From assembly GCF_000002235.5 (NCBI RefSeq), contig NW_022145612.1, positions 17,600,809 through 17,664,808 on the forward strand: DNA of 64,000 nt, written 5' to 3'. How positions within the stretch are numbered: position 1 is the first letter of the stretch; each line of letters starts with the position of its first letter. The position numbers and the translations under genes are program-made. Origin of the DNA: Strongylocentrotus purpuratus (taxonomy: Eukaryota > Echinodermata > Echinoidea > Camarodonta > Strongylocentrotidae). Positions 48,709 to 60,700 of this stretch are shown here, piece after piece. The notes under the pieces are model-generated. The model was not told where the DNA came from. It did no database searches and saw only the letters and a program-made list of their open reading frames with translations.

Positions 48709-48742
<34 letters not shown>

Positions 48743-48760
48743 ACACACACACACACACAC
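48709..48760. repeat. (CA)n microsatellite
   Basis: CA run with one interruption (ccac). Confidence 0.95.
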
Positions 48761-49149
48761 CCAAACACGCACGATTGCGACACAAGCGCACACGCACAAA
48801 CGTAAACACCCACAATACACTCACCCAACATACTCACAAACTCATACACAAAGATCGTATAAACAAATTTTTATTTTAAATTTCACCTTAAGATTTTGCT
48901 TCTGAGGCCGCCATCCTAGTCAAGCATCGCTTACGATTGCGGTCTCCTGCACTTTTTCCACAGATAGTTTGGAAAATTCTTTAGATTTATAATATTTATG
49001 TTATAGAAATATTAAGTTTCGTTATGATATGTATATATGTAAATAACTTTTTGACACAAATTTATTATTATTTGCATATTTTGTATTATACCTTTCGTGT
49101 ATAAGTTCTTTGCTATTCAATTGTTATACTTGGAAAAATGCAGAATTAA

Positions 49150-49345
49150 AATCAAATCAAAATCATCGTCATCATCATCATCAGCATCATTATCATTGTC
49201 AGTCATAATCATCATCTTCATTATCATGATCATAATCAGCATCAGCAGCAGTATCATCTTCAACTTAATCACCATCGTTATTATCATCGTTACCATAACC
49301 ATTATTATCATAATCACCTTCTTCTTCATCATCATCATCTTCATC
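49150..49345. repeat. ATC/ATT-rich simple repeat
   Basis: Degenerate trinucleotide array; a related array lies at the same place in duplication unit 2 (about 53950-54050). Confidence 0.85.
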
Positions 49346-50637
49346 TCCTTGTGGTATTTTTTCTATAAGCATCACAGAACATTGATAGAGACAAAACACC
49401 TATTTAGTACCTATTAGCTTATGTCAGTCGGAATAGTCCGTCACAGAGATTACAGCCACACTTATTCAAGTCGAAGTGATAACTCGCAATTTATCTCACA
49501 AAATGATGTCATTAACTTGCCGTGCCGCTGCTATATAGAATCAGTAATTTAAATTTAAACAAATATATAAGGCTAGAACCATTTTGTCATGTTCACAATG
49601 ATGGCCGAGGTATACAACACATTCTAAGATATTTTTTTTTTCATCATGAATTAAACCGCCTACATAATAGTATTCAGAATTTAAAACAATGTAGAAAATT
49701 ATGAATACAAGTACCTTCATGACATGAAAGAAAGAGAAAAATCAATCATTTCAGAAACTAGGAACAAGTTGCGTATTAAAGTACTTAAAGTAAACTCTTT
49801 TTTTCATTTCTTAATTTGAAATCCAAATTTCCTGAGAACTTTTGAAGCACAGTCATGTGAACTAATATATACGATTGGAAATTGTATCACTTAATAGCAG
49901 GCTTATATACGTATATACTTCTGAAACGTCGGAGAGCGAAAGGGAACATTCATGCCAATATCAGGTTGCATTTTAAGAACATATATATTTTTATTTCCAA
50001 TTTACATCACCTTTTTGTTGTTAGTAAAACTTAATAAGGCATACAAACAAAACTATCTATACAATGACCGTGTGTTTTTTAATGAATAGGCTACATGATT
50101 ATTATGACCTCACATATACACTGCCATCGTTTCATATCATGAGGACATCTTAGCAATGAGATTCGTGTGTGCATGTGGATATTATAGTACGATCTTTCTT
50201 TTTTGCGGGAGTTGGGCACTTAATAATGTTAATGATGGTGTATAACTTGTCATGTATATTCGCACAATTATTATTGAAGGCAATAACAAATATGGTAGCC
50301 CATAAAATTGTTGTGTTTATAATTATGAAAGAGCCATGGCATTCCAAGACCATGGTCCTGTTTTCATGATTTTATCAGACAGTCGAATCTTATCAAACTG
50401 GGTTTCACAGGACGAAGATTGTGTTGAACATCAAATTTAAAAAAGCTATTATATAAGGCATTCTAAGATTAATTATGTATTCATTATTTCTTTTAAAATA
50501 TAAAGATGGCCTTAAAATGAGGCATTCCAAGACTATTTTCCACATTTTTTTAAATCTAACAATCCAAAATAAAAAACGGGCTTTAGAGAACGACGGCCAT
50601 GTTGGACATCATGCCGTCTCTTCCGACCTCGACTGGC

Positions 50638-51671
50638 TTATCTCTCCCAGCAGTTTTTGCCCTTTCCATAGCCGCACTTTTGGCAGAGGGTATTTTCATG
50701 TGGTGGTCGTCTAGGACGCCCACGACGTCCGCTGTCATCGACTAAAGTGCTGTCGTTTGAATTCCGATCTCGGAGTATTTCTCCCTGCAAAAAGATCATA
50801 ATTAAGTGATTTTGTGACGGTAAGTAAAAAACGTTTATGATCATTATTATTATTAATGCTATTATTCTTATTATCATTATTATTACGATTATCATTATTA
50901 TTATTATATTGTGTACATATTATATGTATTTTTTTTTACAAATTCATTTTTTTCTCAAAGCTTTCCTTGTACCATAAGTTATGTAATATGTATACTCTAA
51001 TGTCAGGAGTCGAAATCCACTAATAGGGAGAGTCATTATTAGGGATCACTAATTTATTTGGAGTGAAAAATCCACTCTGAAAATAGTGGAATCCAATCTC
51101 AAAAGAGTAATTCAACAAGTACTTCGGAGTGTCTTCCGATGTACTTGGATTGCCTTCCTGATTAAGCTCGTGTATTACATGACTTATTACAGTCTTAATG
51201 ACCACTCGTATAAGAAGACCACCTGTCTATGTAACGACCACATTTTCGCTTCCGTTATATACGATGCTTCTCATTGAAAAAAAAATGTTCATGTAGTTCT
51301 GTGTTTAAGCACCACCTCTCCATAAAGACCCGCATTTGTGTCTTCCTTGAGTGGTCTTCCTACTCAGGTTTCACCCATATTCGTGTACACTTACTGTTTA
51401 ATGCTTTTTTAACCATCTCCGTGAACTCTTCCTCGGGAAAGGATGGAACATGTTCTTGTTTGCACCGCTTGCATTTCTGTTTGTAGATCTGTAAACAAAA
51501 TATATAATAATAATGTTAACACGATCGCAATAATTTTTACAAGATACATTTCGTTAAAAAAAATCAAATTCCAAGAAATGTTCCCATCCCTATAAAAAAA
51601 AGTATTTTAAAGCTAATATTGTTCTGATATTTCCAAGTGTGCGAAAACATTATATATCGCCTCGGGTTTTT

Positions 51672-51710
<39 letters not shown>

Positions 51711-51926
51711 AGGTCTTTTATTTTTATTCACCTTTCAACGGCACTTGGTGCTCACCTTAGCCACCTCTTGGCCTTTGAGATCGATGACAACGTGTGCTCT
51801 GTAAGTACTCCATGATCTGTTGCAGTTCTCACATTTACTCTGACCATATCCCCTCACTCCTTCTCTCGGAAATAGCCCTTCCTCAGACATCACTTCTACT
51901 ATGATAGCAGCGTAGTCCACAGGCAT
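50638..51926 (-). CDS. zf-3CxxC (RTP-like) protein, gene C
   Basis: Exons 51756-51926, 51395-51488 and about 50638-50780 give roughly 135 residues. Knuckles: RGYGQSKCENCNRSW, YKQKCKRCKQEHVPSF, and HENTLCQKCGYGKGKNCW before the stop. The first junction is phase 0 as in all cluster members. The second differs: the AG|GT of genes A and B has become AACA|GTAAGT, which changes the phase to 1; to keep the frame the last exon must start three to four bases inside the usual CAG acceptor (GGGAG|AAATAC). The end of the protein is clear from homology but this junction is uncertain. The start ATG at 51926 is conserved in position with gene D, yet both genes keep an open stretch back to a phase-2 acceptor (catatag) at 51946, so a 5' exon is possible. 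Tandem sister of gene D. Confidence 0.75.
51671..51711. repeat. Poly(T)-poly(G) tract in gene C intron 1
   Basis: Poly(T) of about 13 followed by an unbroken G run of about 30, only some 45 bases from the end of the first coding exon of gene C. Confidence 0.95.
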
Positions 51927-52015
51927 AATCACAGAAGCGACAGTACTATATGAAAATTGATAATAAAAGTTGTTGATGAATTTCACTGGAAAACAATGCT
52001 CAAACTTGTACTTAC

Positions 52016-52551
52016 CTGTTTCTCTCATTAATGTCTGCTTCTTTTGAATTGGTATCAGGATGGACTTTCCTTTTAACTATAAGACCAAAACACTGGACCT
52101 ACACTACGCTGAACGTCAACTCCACCATATTCTACATCCCATTTGCAACTCTAACCCTAAACCTAAGCTAAAATCCTATTGCAACCTCTAAAACCCAATC
52201 CTCTATCGTTGACGAAAGAGAGCACGGATCAACATAGAATACTCGCAATTATAGCCGGAGCAAATATTGTAGGCCTGCATACAGTAAAAAAAATAAACAA
52301 TATTTTTAGAACAGCTATTAGTATTACCAACGAACACTTATTTTATATACTCACATTGTTTTATTTCGGGTGAAGAACCTCTGCCTTCCTGTTATGTCCC
52401 ACATTTCCCGTGTATCCAAGAGCTGTTGCACACCAGTCGTTTGTATTTCGATTTGTATTAAGTCTGCATTTCATAGACCACTGAACTCTAACATACGTTC
52501 AGTGCAATAAACTTAGGGAAAACCAACTATACATGATTAAATTTCAGTAGC
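52016..52551. other. 5' flank of gene C up to the gap
   Basis: On the minus strand a strong donor (AACAG|GTAAGT) at 52016 lies 70 bases above the phase-2 acceptor at 51946 and is also phase 2 in the frame ending NERN; it may mark a further 5' exon of gene C. Otherwise nothing recognisable. Confidence 0.3.
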
Positions 52552-53051
52552 NNNNNNNNNNNNNNNNNNNNNNNNNNNNNNNNNNNNNNNNNNNNNNNNN
52601 NNNNNNNNNNNNNNNNNNNNNNNNNNNNNNNNNNNNNNNNNNNNNNNNNNNNNNNNNNNNNNNNNNNNNNNNNNNNNNNNNNNNNNNNNNNNNNNNNNNN
52701 NNNNNNNNNNNNNNNNNNNNNNNNNNNNNNNNNNNNNNNNNNNNNNNNNNNNNNNNNNNNNNNNNNNNNNNNNNNNNNNNNNNNNNNNNNNNNNNNNNNN
52801 NNNNNNNNNNNNNNNNNNNNNNNNNNNNNNNNNNNNNNNNNNNNNNNNNNNNNNNNNNNNNNNNNNNNNNNNNNNNNNNNNNNNNNNNNNNNNNNNNNNN
52901 NNNNNNNNNNNNNNNNNNNNNNNNNNNNNNNNNNNNNNNNNNNNNNNNNNNNNNNNNNNNNNNNNNNNNNNNNNNNNNNNNNNNNNNNNNNNNNNNNNNN
53001 NNNNNNNNNNNNNNNNNNNNNNNNNNNNNNNNNNNNNNNNNNNNNNNNNNN
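52552..53051. other. Assembly gap (500 N)
   Basis: Exactly 500 unknown bases, likely a placeholder length. The right flank (53052-53160) is poly(C)-rich with two copies of 'ccccactgagcgactttt', so a repeat probably caused the break. Confidence 1.
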
Positions 53052-55085
53052 CCCCACTGAGCGACTTTTCGGGTCGTTGCGATTTTTTTTTTGGACTCCC
53101 CCCCCCAAAAAAAAAGTGTCCGTCCTTACCCCCCCCCCCCCCCCCCCCCCCCCCCACTGAGCGACTTTTTTGGCCGGCGCGATTTTCAAATTTTCCTGAG
53201 TCGTTGCGAAATTTTGGACCCGATTTTAAAACCCCCCCCTTGAAAAAATCCTGCGTACGCCACTGCTATATACCCTTGGTAGATGAAAAAACGTGCTTAA
53301 AGTGCTTATGGCTTTCACAAACATTGTAATTGCTCGTTTTTTTCGAAACGAAAGATTATGTATGACATTTAAACATTATTTTATTTACTTCACTTCGAAC
53401 AGTTGAATATAATGAAATGATTTTTTTTCTTCTAATTTCCTGTTCTGAATTGAGAATTTAAGATTTTTTTTCATATTCTATTAACAATTGGATTTAAGCG
53501 AATGTATGTATGATAATTACAAGAGGGATGTAATAAACTTCATGCTTCTAAAAGAAAGTTTGATCCTGAATGATTCCATTCCCTGTTTTTATTATGCTCA
53601 AAATCAGTGGCGGGTCCAAAAGAATTCTCTGATGAATGAACGTTTCATAATAAAGGGGAACAAAATCACCAGCTTGTTCCCTAACCTATATGTGACAAGC
53701 AAACCCCTAACACGAAAGGATATCAGAAAGAAAGAAAAAATGATAAGTGCCCCCAGCTGCAGGTATGTAGATGTGAGTTGGTCTAGCAGAATAATAATGA
53801 TGTAAAACAGAGAATAATGAAGAAAATAAATCCATCGACGCACTGACTGAGAATGTTGAATTTCGATAGAATTTGTTTTAAAGCGGGCGTCATGAGCCCT
53901 CAACAGAGGCGGATACCAGCACTCTACAAAAAGAAATCATGATCATAAGCGATATCAGCATCATCATTATCACCATCGTTATTATCATCATCACCATAAC
54001 CTTCACTACCATAATCGTAATCAATATCTTCATCACCATTATCATATCCTGATAGTACTGATCTATAAGCACCAAGAGAACATTGATAGAGACAAAACAC
54101 AAATAAGAGAAATAATAGATAGCAAGGTCATTATATATCATTCTTTATGTATTTTTTATAGAAATAAAAATATCCTTACGCAAATAAAGGTAATAGCTAT
54201 TATTACCAGAACAGTACCATTGGTAAACGAACTATAAAAGCATATAATCACATACTCAAGATGAATAATGCGATGATTTTTATGAAACCGAAAGTTCTCA
54301 AAAATCCTACATTTTGATGTTTAGTATACCTATAGCTTATTTTGGAACAATCCAACATAGAGATTACAGCCACTATATAGTCTAGACGAAATCCGCTAAA
54401 TTTGAACAAAAATATAAAGCTAGAACTATTTTGTCATATTTACAATGATGACCGAGATATACAACCCATTCTAAGATATTTGTTTAATGACAAATTAAAC
54501 AACCTTCATAACAGTTACGGATATTCAGAATTTGAGACAACGTAGAAATAGTGAATAACGGTACCTTCATTTATGAAAGAGAGAAACATTTAAGAAGCTG
54601 AGGCAAAAGTCGCTTTAGTAAACCATTTCTTTCTTTCTTTTTTAACTTTAAATCCAAATTTCCTGAGAAATTTTGAAAACCGTGCCTAAAACAAAAACAA
54701 AAAAAACAAATGAATAAATAGAAATACTAAAATAATTATAGAAGGAATAAAGTAGAGTAGGCCTATTGCACTTTTAAAAGTTAATGATATAATTTTACAA
54801 TCACATTAGTTGGTTTTAAAAAGAAAGAAAGAAAGTACGCAGTGGTTAGGGGAAATAAATAAATGCCCTAAAGGTTGCAGGTAAATGCAAAGGTATATGT
54901 AAAGAAAGACGGCATTGCTTTTTGAACAAATGTAATGATGTACTTGACTGAACAGAAAGTGGAGTTTTGTTATACAACAGCCTACAGTATATTCAGTGAG
55001 TGCCTGTGGGACAAACAAATGACTGTTAACCGCGTACCGTGTTATATCAAAGACTGGTCGTCGAGTAACGAGACGGTTTATGGAG

Positions 55086-55838
55086 CTCTCACACTCTGCC
55101 GTGTAGGCCTACCGTCCACCTGCCGGGCTATTAAAAAAAAAAACATAGTCCAGAACGTTGGGTTTTGAGCGGACTTGTCCCCGGCCGCAAAAAAAAATTC
55201 ATAAAATTAATCTTTTCACCGTTTCGTTGCCATCTTCTGACCGTTCTCACCGGGCGCATACCGGGTGTTGAACGTGCTTCTACCATCTTCACACCGCCCA
55301 GATTGACTTTTGTTGAAAATTTTGGCCTTTTCCATACCGGGCCCATACCGGGTCTCGAACGTGTGCACCGGGTTTGTAGCAGCCACCTACCAGTCACTTA
55401 GCGTCCCCTCACCGCTCGGAGCGTCCTATGAGCGAGTCCCCGGACTGCTGACGTCATGACACGACTGCCATAAATACCCCGATTTGAACGGCAACGGTCA
55501 GTCCGCTCTCCATTTTTCATCACCGTTCTGTAACGGGTTATGAGCGTGTTGTGAACGTGTTCATACAGTGTGACCGTTTTCATAACGTATTCATACCGTC
55601 CTCATACCGTTCAACACCGTCCTCTTGCCGCTTACTTGCGGCCGGTGCCAGCCGGCCAAAGTTTTGAACATGCCCAAACTTTCGCCGGGTCCCACCGGGT
55701 GTAAATAAGCGCCAACGCCCTATTAACGTGTTGCCCGCTTTGATAACGAACCACCGTGTGCCCTCGCCGTTCTCCACCGTCCGCAGACATTTTCGCGCAC
55801 GGTGGCACACGGTAGGCCTACACGGCAGAGTGTGAGAG
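55086..55838. mobile_element. GC-rich DNA transposon-like element with perfect 30-bp inverted ends
   Basis: The ends at 55086-55115 and 55809-55838 are exact reverse complements over 30 bases (starting CTCTCACACTCTGCC). The interior is far richer in GC than its surroundings and full of short 'accgtcctcataccg'-like and 'ccgggt' motifs, a pattern of subterminal repeats. No transposase frame is recognisable. Superfamily and target duplication not determined. Confidence 0.8.
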
Positions 55839-55839
55839 T

Positions 55840-56335
55840 CACTTTAAATAGTTTGGAGCTTGTTTATGCAAAATTAAAAAAACTGGAACGCAAAATTGAT
55901 ATTTTACCCTTACTTCCTTGCATAGCATTTTAGGAATGCTGTAAAATCGACAGACAGAATTTAACGAATCTACATTAAAAATCATTCGAATGTATTTACT
56001 TTGAATTCTTTGTAATCTAATGAGATTAGTTTTCAGTAGATTCCCCAAAAAGTATAAAAATAATCAATGTGTGCCAAAAAGAGTAAGAAATAAAGACTGA
56101 TAATTGTTAAATAAGTTAAACAAGGTTTAATTCTCCGGATAATCCCAATTATACACGAGATATTTTACAAAATACACTACTGACATGTTTATACCAATTT
56201 AAACATGGATCCAAAATAACTCCTAAATATTTAAATTCTTCAACAAAGTCAATTTCTATGCCATTAAATTCAATTTCCAGTTTACGTTTTCGTATTTTTT
56301 CTTTTCTTTTTAATTTTAAGATCATTAACATTTTC
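55840..56335 (-). mobile_element. LINE reverse-transcriptase remains
   Basis: Minus-strand pieces read NGIEIDFVEEFKYLGVILD (56149-56331) and, further on, LIRLQRIQSKYIRMIF (55839-56048). The 'FKYLGVxLD' and 'LQRIQ' blocks are typical of the thumb and C-terminal part of non-LTR reverse transcriptases. The pieces lie in two frames, so the copy is dead. Confidence 0.75.
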
Positions 56336-56708
56336 TAGTTTTACAGAATAATACGTTATCATCAGCATACAATGAAATGTTAACATTATCAGACAATAAT
56401 CAATACTGCACAAATAATTAATGTATATACAGATATATTCCATACGAATTTGAAAGAACTATGGCATTCCAAGACCATGGTGCTGTTTTCATGATTTTCT
56501 TTTCGCAGCCGAATCTCATCAAACTGGGTTTCACAGGGCGAACATTTTGTTGAACTTCAAATTTGACAAAAAGCTAAGGCATTCTAAGACTAATATTGTC
56601 TTCACGATTTAATCGAAAATCATAATGGCCTTCCAAAAATGAAATATCTGAGGCATGCCAAGACTATTTCCCTCATTTTATCTGACAATCCAACATAAAA
56701 AACGGGCT

Positions 56709-57592
56709 TTAAAGAACGACGGCCATGTCGGACATCAAGCCCTCTGTTTCGACCTCGACTGACTTATCTCTTCCGGCAATTCTTGCCCTTTCATATTCGC
56801 ATCTTTCGCAGTTGGCACTATCATGTCGTTTACGAGGTCCGCCGCCAACAATGACAGTCCTGTCATTTGACCAATTTCGGAAGTGCTTCTCCCTGTCATT
56901 ATAATGATGAAAAAGATCAGAATTAGGTGATTTTGTGATGGTAAAAACAAAACAAAACAACAAAAGTTTATCATTATTATTATTATTAATATTTGTATTA
57001 TGCTTTTCTTGTACCGTCATTTACGTATCTTCTGTATACACTGATGTCGAATACCACGTATGGGGCGAGTCATAATAGGGATCACCTTGTTTGGAGTGAA
57101 AATCCACGCAAATATGATTTGACTCCACTCTCAAAAGAGTAATAAAACAGGTACACCTTCATGTTTATGCTCGTATATTATTAAATACTTATTACCACCT
57201 GTATAAAAACACTACCTGTCTATGTAACGACCACATTTTTGCTTCCCTTCATTCGATGCTGCTCATTGAAAGTGTTGCTCAAGAAATGCCGTGTTTAAAG
57301 ACCACCTGCCCATAAAAAAACCCTTTTTGTGTCTCCCTTTTGTGTTATTCTTACTCAGGTTCCCCCAAAGTCGTGTACACATCAAGTGCTCTTTTAACCA
57401 TCTCCTTGAAGTCTTCCTCACGAAAAAATGGAGTATTTACTCGTTTGCACTGCCTGCATTTCTGGTTCCAGATCTGTAAACAAAATATATAATAATGTAA
57501 TGTAAATCGGATTACGTAGTACTTCATTGCAAATGTTCGTTACTATTATCATTATCATTATCGTTTTTAGAAGTGGTAGTAGTAGTAGTAGC

Positions 57593-57627
<35 letters not shown>

Positions 57628-57663
57628 TAGTAGAAGAAGAAGAAGAAGAAGTAGTAGTAGTAT

Positions 57664-57705
<42 letters not shown>

Positions 57706-57709
57706 AAGA

Positions 57710-57768
<59 letters not shown>

Positions 57769-60700
57769 AAGTAGTATAGTAGTAGTGGTGGTCAGGCGCC
57801 TCGGAAGCAGTTTGGGATGGTTGGGGGGGGGGGCAAACATTCCAGGGGGCTCACATTTCAGGGGCAGTGGCACCACTCTTACACGTTACATGCAGGCCCC
57901 TGCGAAACGTTTTTCAAAGTGCAGTATTAACGATCAGGTAGAGCGTAAATTGGCGTGGGGTCCAGGGCCTGAGTCCCCGGAAATTCAGGGTTTTCAGGCA
58001 TTAAATTACGGTCAGATAAGCATATTAAGATACCTTATTTGTGACACTGGCAGGTCACAAATTAGCGGGGAGTCCAGGGGGCACAGCCCCCGGAAGCTCA
58101 GTGTTTTTTTAGGTATGTAATTACGGTTAGATAAGTATACAGAGGCCCGTCTGCCCTAGGTGGGGTCCAGGGGGCATAGGCGCCGGAAGTGGGGGGGCAG
58201 GGGGGCAGCTGCCCCCCCAATCACAAAAGTGGGGGGGCAAAACGCATTTTTGCCCCCCCAAAACGCCCCCCCCCCTCAAAAAAAAAAAAAAAAAAGCAGT
58301 AAAGGAGTAAAGATGGTTTGTATTTTTAACCCAAAAGAACATAACAATAATAAAAACGTGAATTAAATGACGTATGAAATTCCATTCAAAGAAAAGGAAA
58401 GTTAACAGGAATTAAATTTCCTAAACATTGCGCATGCTACCTATATTTATCAATGGAGGTTTTTATAATAGCGATACGCGCATATCGTGGACATATTGCG
58501 AGAGAATGGGAAAGCGTGTCTGTTTTTTGTTATAGGGGTGAGAAGCTTATGAGCCCCTGAACGCTGGCGTACTGATGGGGGGGGGGGGTATTTTTTTTTT
58601 ACTCGATACCAGTGATTTACAAATGTTGCTGAAATGACATGATTTTCCGGTATATTTTCTCTTTTTTTTTTAAAGTCATACCTTTTTATGCGTTTGTTGG
58701 AAAATTAGAAATTCCCAAATTTACAGTCGGGCGAAAAATATGCTTATTTAGAAGCATTTATGTTAGGGACTGCAGAACGGCCGGGCTCGGGGACTCGTGC
58801 CACCCTCAATTGTTGAAAAAGTTTGTTACAGAGAAAAAGAAAGAAAGAGAGAGAGAAAAAATAAGTGACCTGCCAATGTCACAAATGAGGTATCAAAATA
58901 TGCTCATCTGACCGTAATTAAATACCTAAAACCCCCGAGCTTCCGGGGGCTCTGCCCCCTGGACCCTAACAAGGGCTAGAAGGCGGGGCCCTGGATGCTC
59001 ATCTGACCGTAATTAAATGTTTAAGACCCCAGAGCTTACGGGGGCTCCGCCCCCAGACCCCACCAAGGGCCCTAAGGCGGTCCCCTGTATGCACATCTGA
59101 CCGTTATTAAATACCTAAAACCCCTGAGCTTCCGGGGGCTCTGCCCCCTGGACCCCACCAAGGGCCCTAAGGCGGGGCTCTGGATGCTCATCCGACCGTA
59201 ATTAAATGTCTAAAACCCCAGAGCTTACGGGGGCTCCGCCCCCAGACCCCACTAAGGGCCCTAAGGCGGTCCCCTGTATGCACATCTGACCGTTATTAAA
59301 TACCTAAAACCCCTGAGCTTCCGGGGCTCTGCCCCCTGGACCCCACCAAGGGCCCTAAGGCGGGGCCCTGGATGCTCATCTGACCGTAATTAAATGTCTA
59401 AAACCCCAGAGCTTACGGTGGCTCCGCCCCCAGACCCCACCAAGGGCCCTAAGGCGGTCCCCTGTATGCTCATCTGACCGTTATTAAACACCTCAAACCC
59501 CCGAGCTTCCGGGGGCTCTGCTCCCTGGACTTTCCGCCAATAATTAGTGGCCTGCCAGTGTCACAAATAAGGTATCTAAATATGCTTATCTGACCATAAT
59601 TTTAATGCCTAAAACCCCTAAACTTCTGGGGCTCAGCCCCTGGACCCCACGCCATTTTACGCTCTACCTGATTGTTAATAATCCACTTTGAAAAACGTTC
59701 CGCGGAGCCTGCCCTGCATGTAACGTGTAAGAGTGATGGTGATGCAGATTTTTCTTCTGCCCCCCCCCCTTCCAAACGTTTTTGCTCGTTACGTCACTGC
59801 CCCTGGAAGGTGAGCCCCCTGGAATGTTTGCCCCCCCAATCCCAAACTGCTTCCGGCGCGCCTGCCAGGGGGCAGAGCACCCCGGAAGCTCTGGGGTATT
59901 GGTATTTAATTACGGTCAGATGAGCATATTTTGATACCATTTTGTGACATTGGCAGGTCACTTATTTTTTACTCTCTCTCTCTCTTTCGTTCTTTTTCTA
60001 TGTAACATACGTTTTCAAAAAGTGAGGGGGGCTCGAGCTCCCGAGCTCAGCCGTTCTGCAGGCCTTGACATGAAGGCTTCTATATAAGTATATTTTTCGC
60101 CCGACTGTAAATTTGGGAATTTCTAATATTTTGGGAGGGGGCTTTTGGGGGGTCAAAAATACCTTATGCCCCCCTCACCTTTTTTGGTTGGGGGCGAGTG
60201 CCCCTGCACCCCTCCCCCTCCACACTTTCGGCACCTATGGTTGTGGTTGTACAGTATAGTAGCAGCAGCCATATCACTGACATTAGATGCCGATCTCTTT
60301 AGTATTTTGAATAAGTCTAGTCATCCGATTGGAGTCGTGATTATTGGCCATGCCGACATACCGGTCAATTTTTTTTTAAAGATGCCCGTTGCCCCGGTAA
60401 AGGGCCGCATAAATAAATTTTGCTGAGATCCCTATTGGTTTAAAGTGTAAAAAGTTTCTTGTGCGAGCGCCGGATACCATACAGTGCAGTGTGTGTGGGA
60501 TTCCCGATTCCAGCGAAGATTTTACAGACAGTGTCTCAAATTTTCTGTGATGTTTTAACCAGTCTTTACTCAAGAAAAGGATAAGCTAAGGATTTTTTCC
60601 AGATTTTTGTGTGAATTCGGTATATAAAAGATAATTGGACTGCTTTGATATTCGAAGTATAGCTGTTTCTATACTGGCTCTCTGGGACGTTACATCCCCT

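Larger units (their letters stand above)
48520..51960. repeat. Tandem segmental duplication, unit 1 (carries gene C)
   Basis: Collinear with 53810-61260. Shared landmarks in order: gtcgatgga / actgactgagaatgttga; aacattgatagagacaaaac; ttttgtcat with caatgatg and gaggtatacaacacattcta; ggcattccaagaccatgg; aacgacggccatg; the three gene exons; and catatagtactg upstream of the first. Unit 1 is about 3.4 kb. Confidence 0.9.

Noticed and set aside
52527-53189. Minus-strand frames of more than 200 codons across the gap
   Set aside because: Almost entirely unknown bases flanked by poly(C).
57418-58120. Leu-rich minus-strand frame and Ser/Val-rich plus-strand frames
   Set aside because: Mostly the (AGT)n microsatellite; the only real coding part is the gene D exon at 57355-57473 in its own frame.
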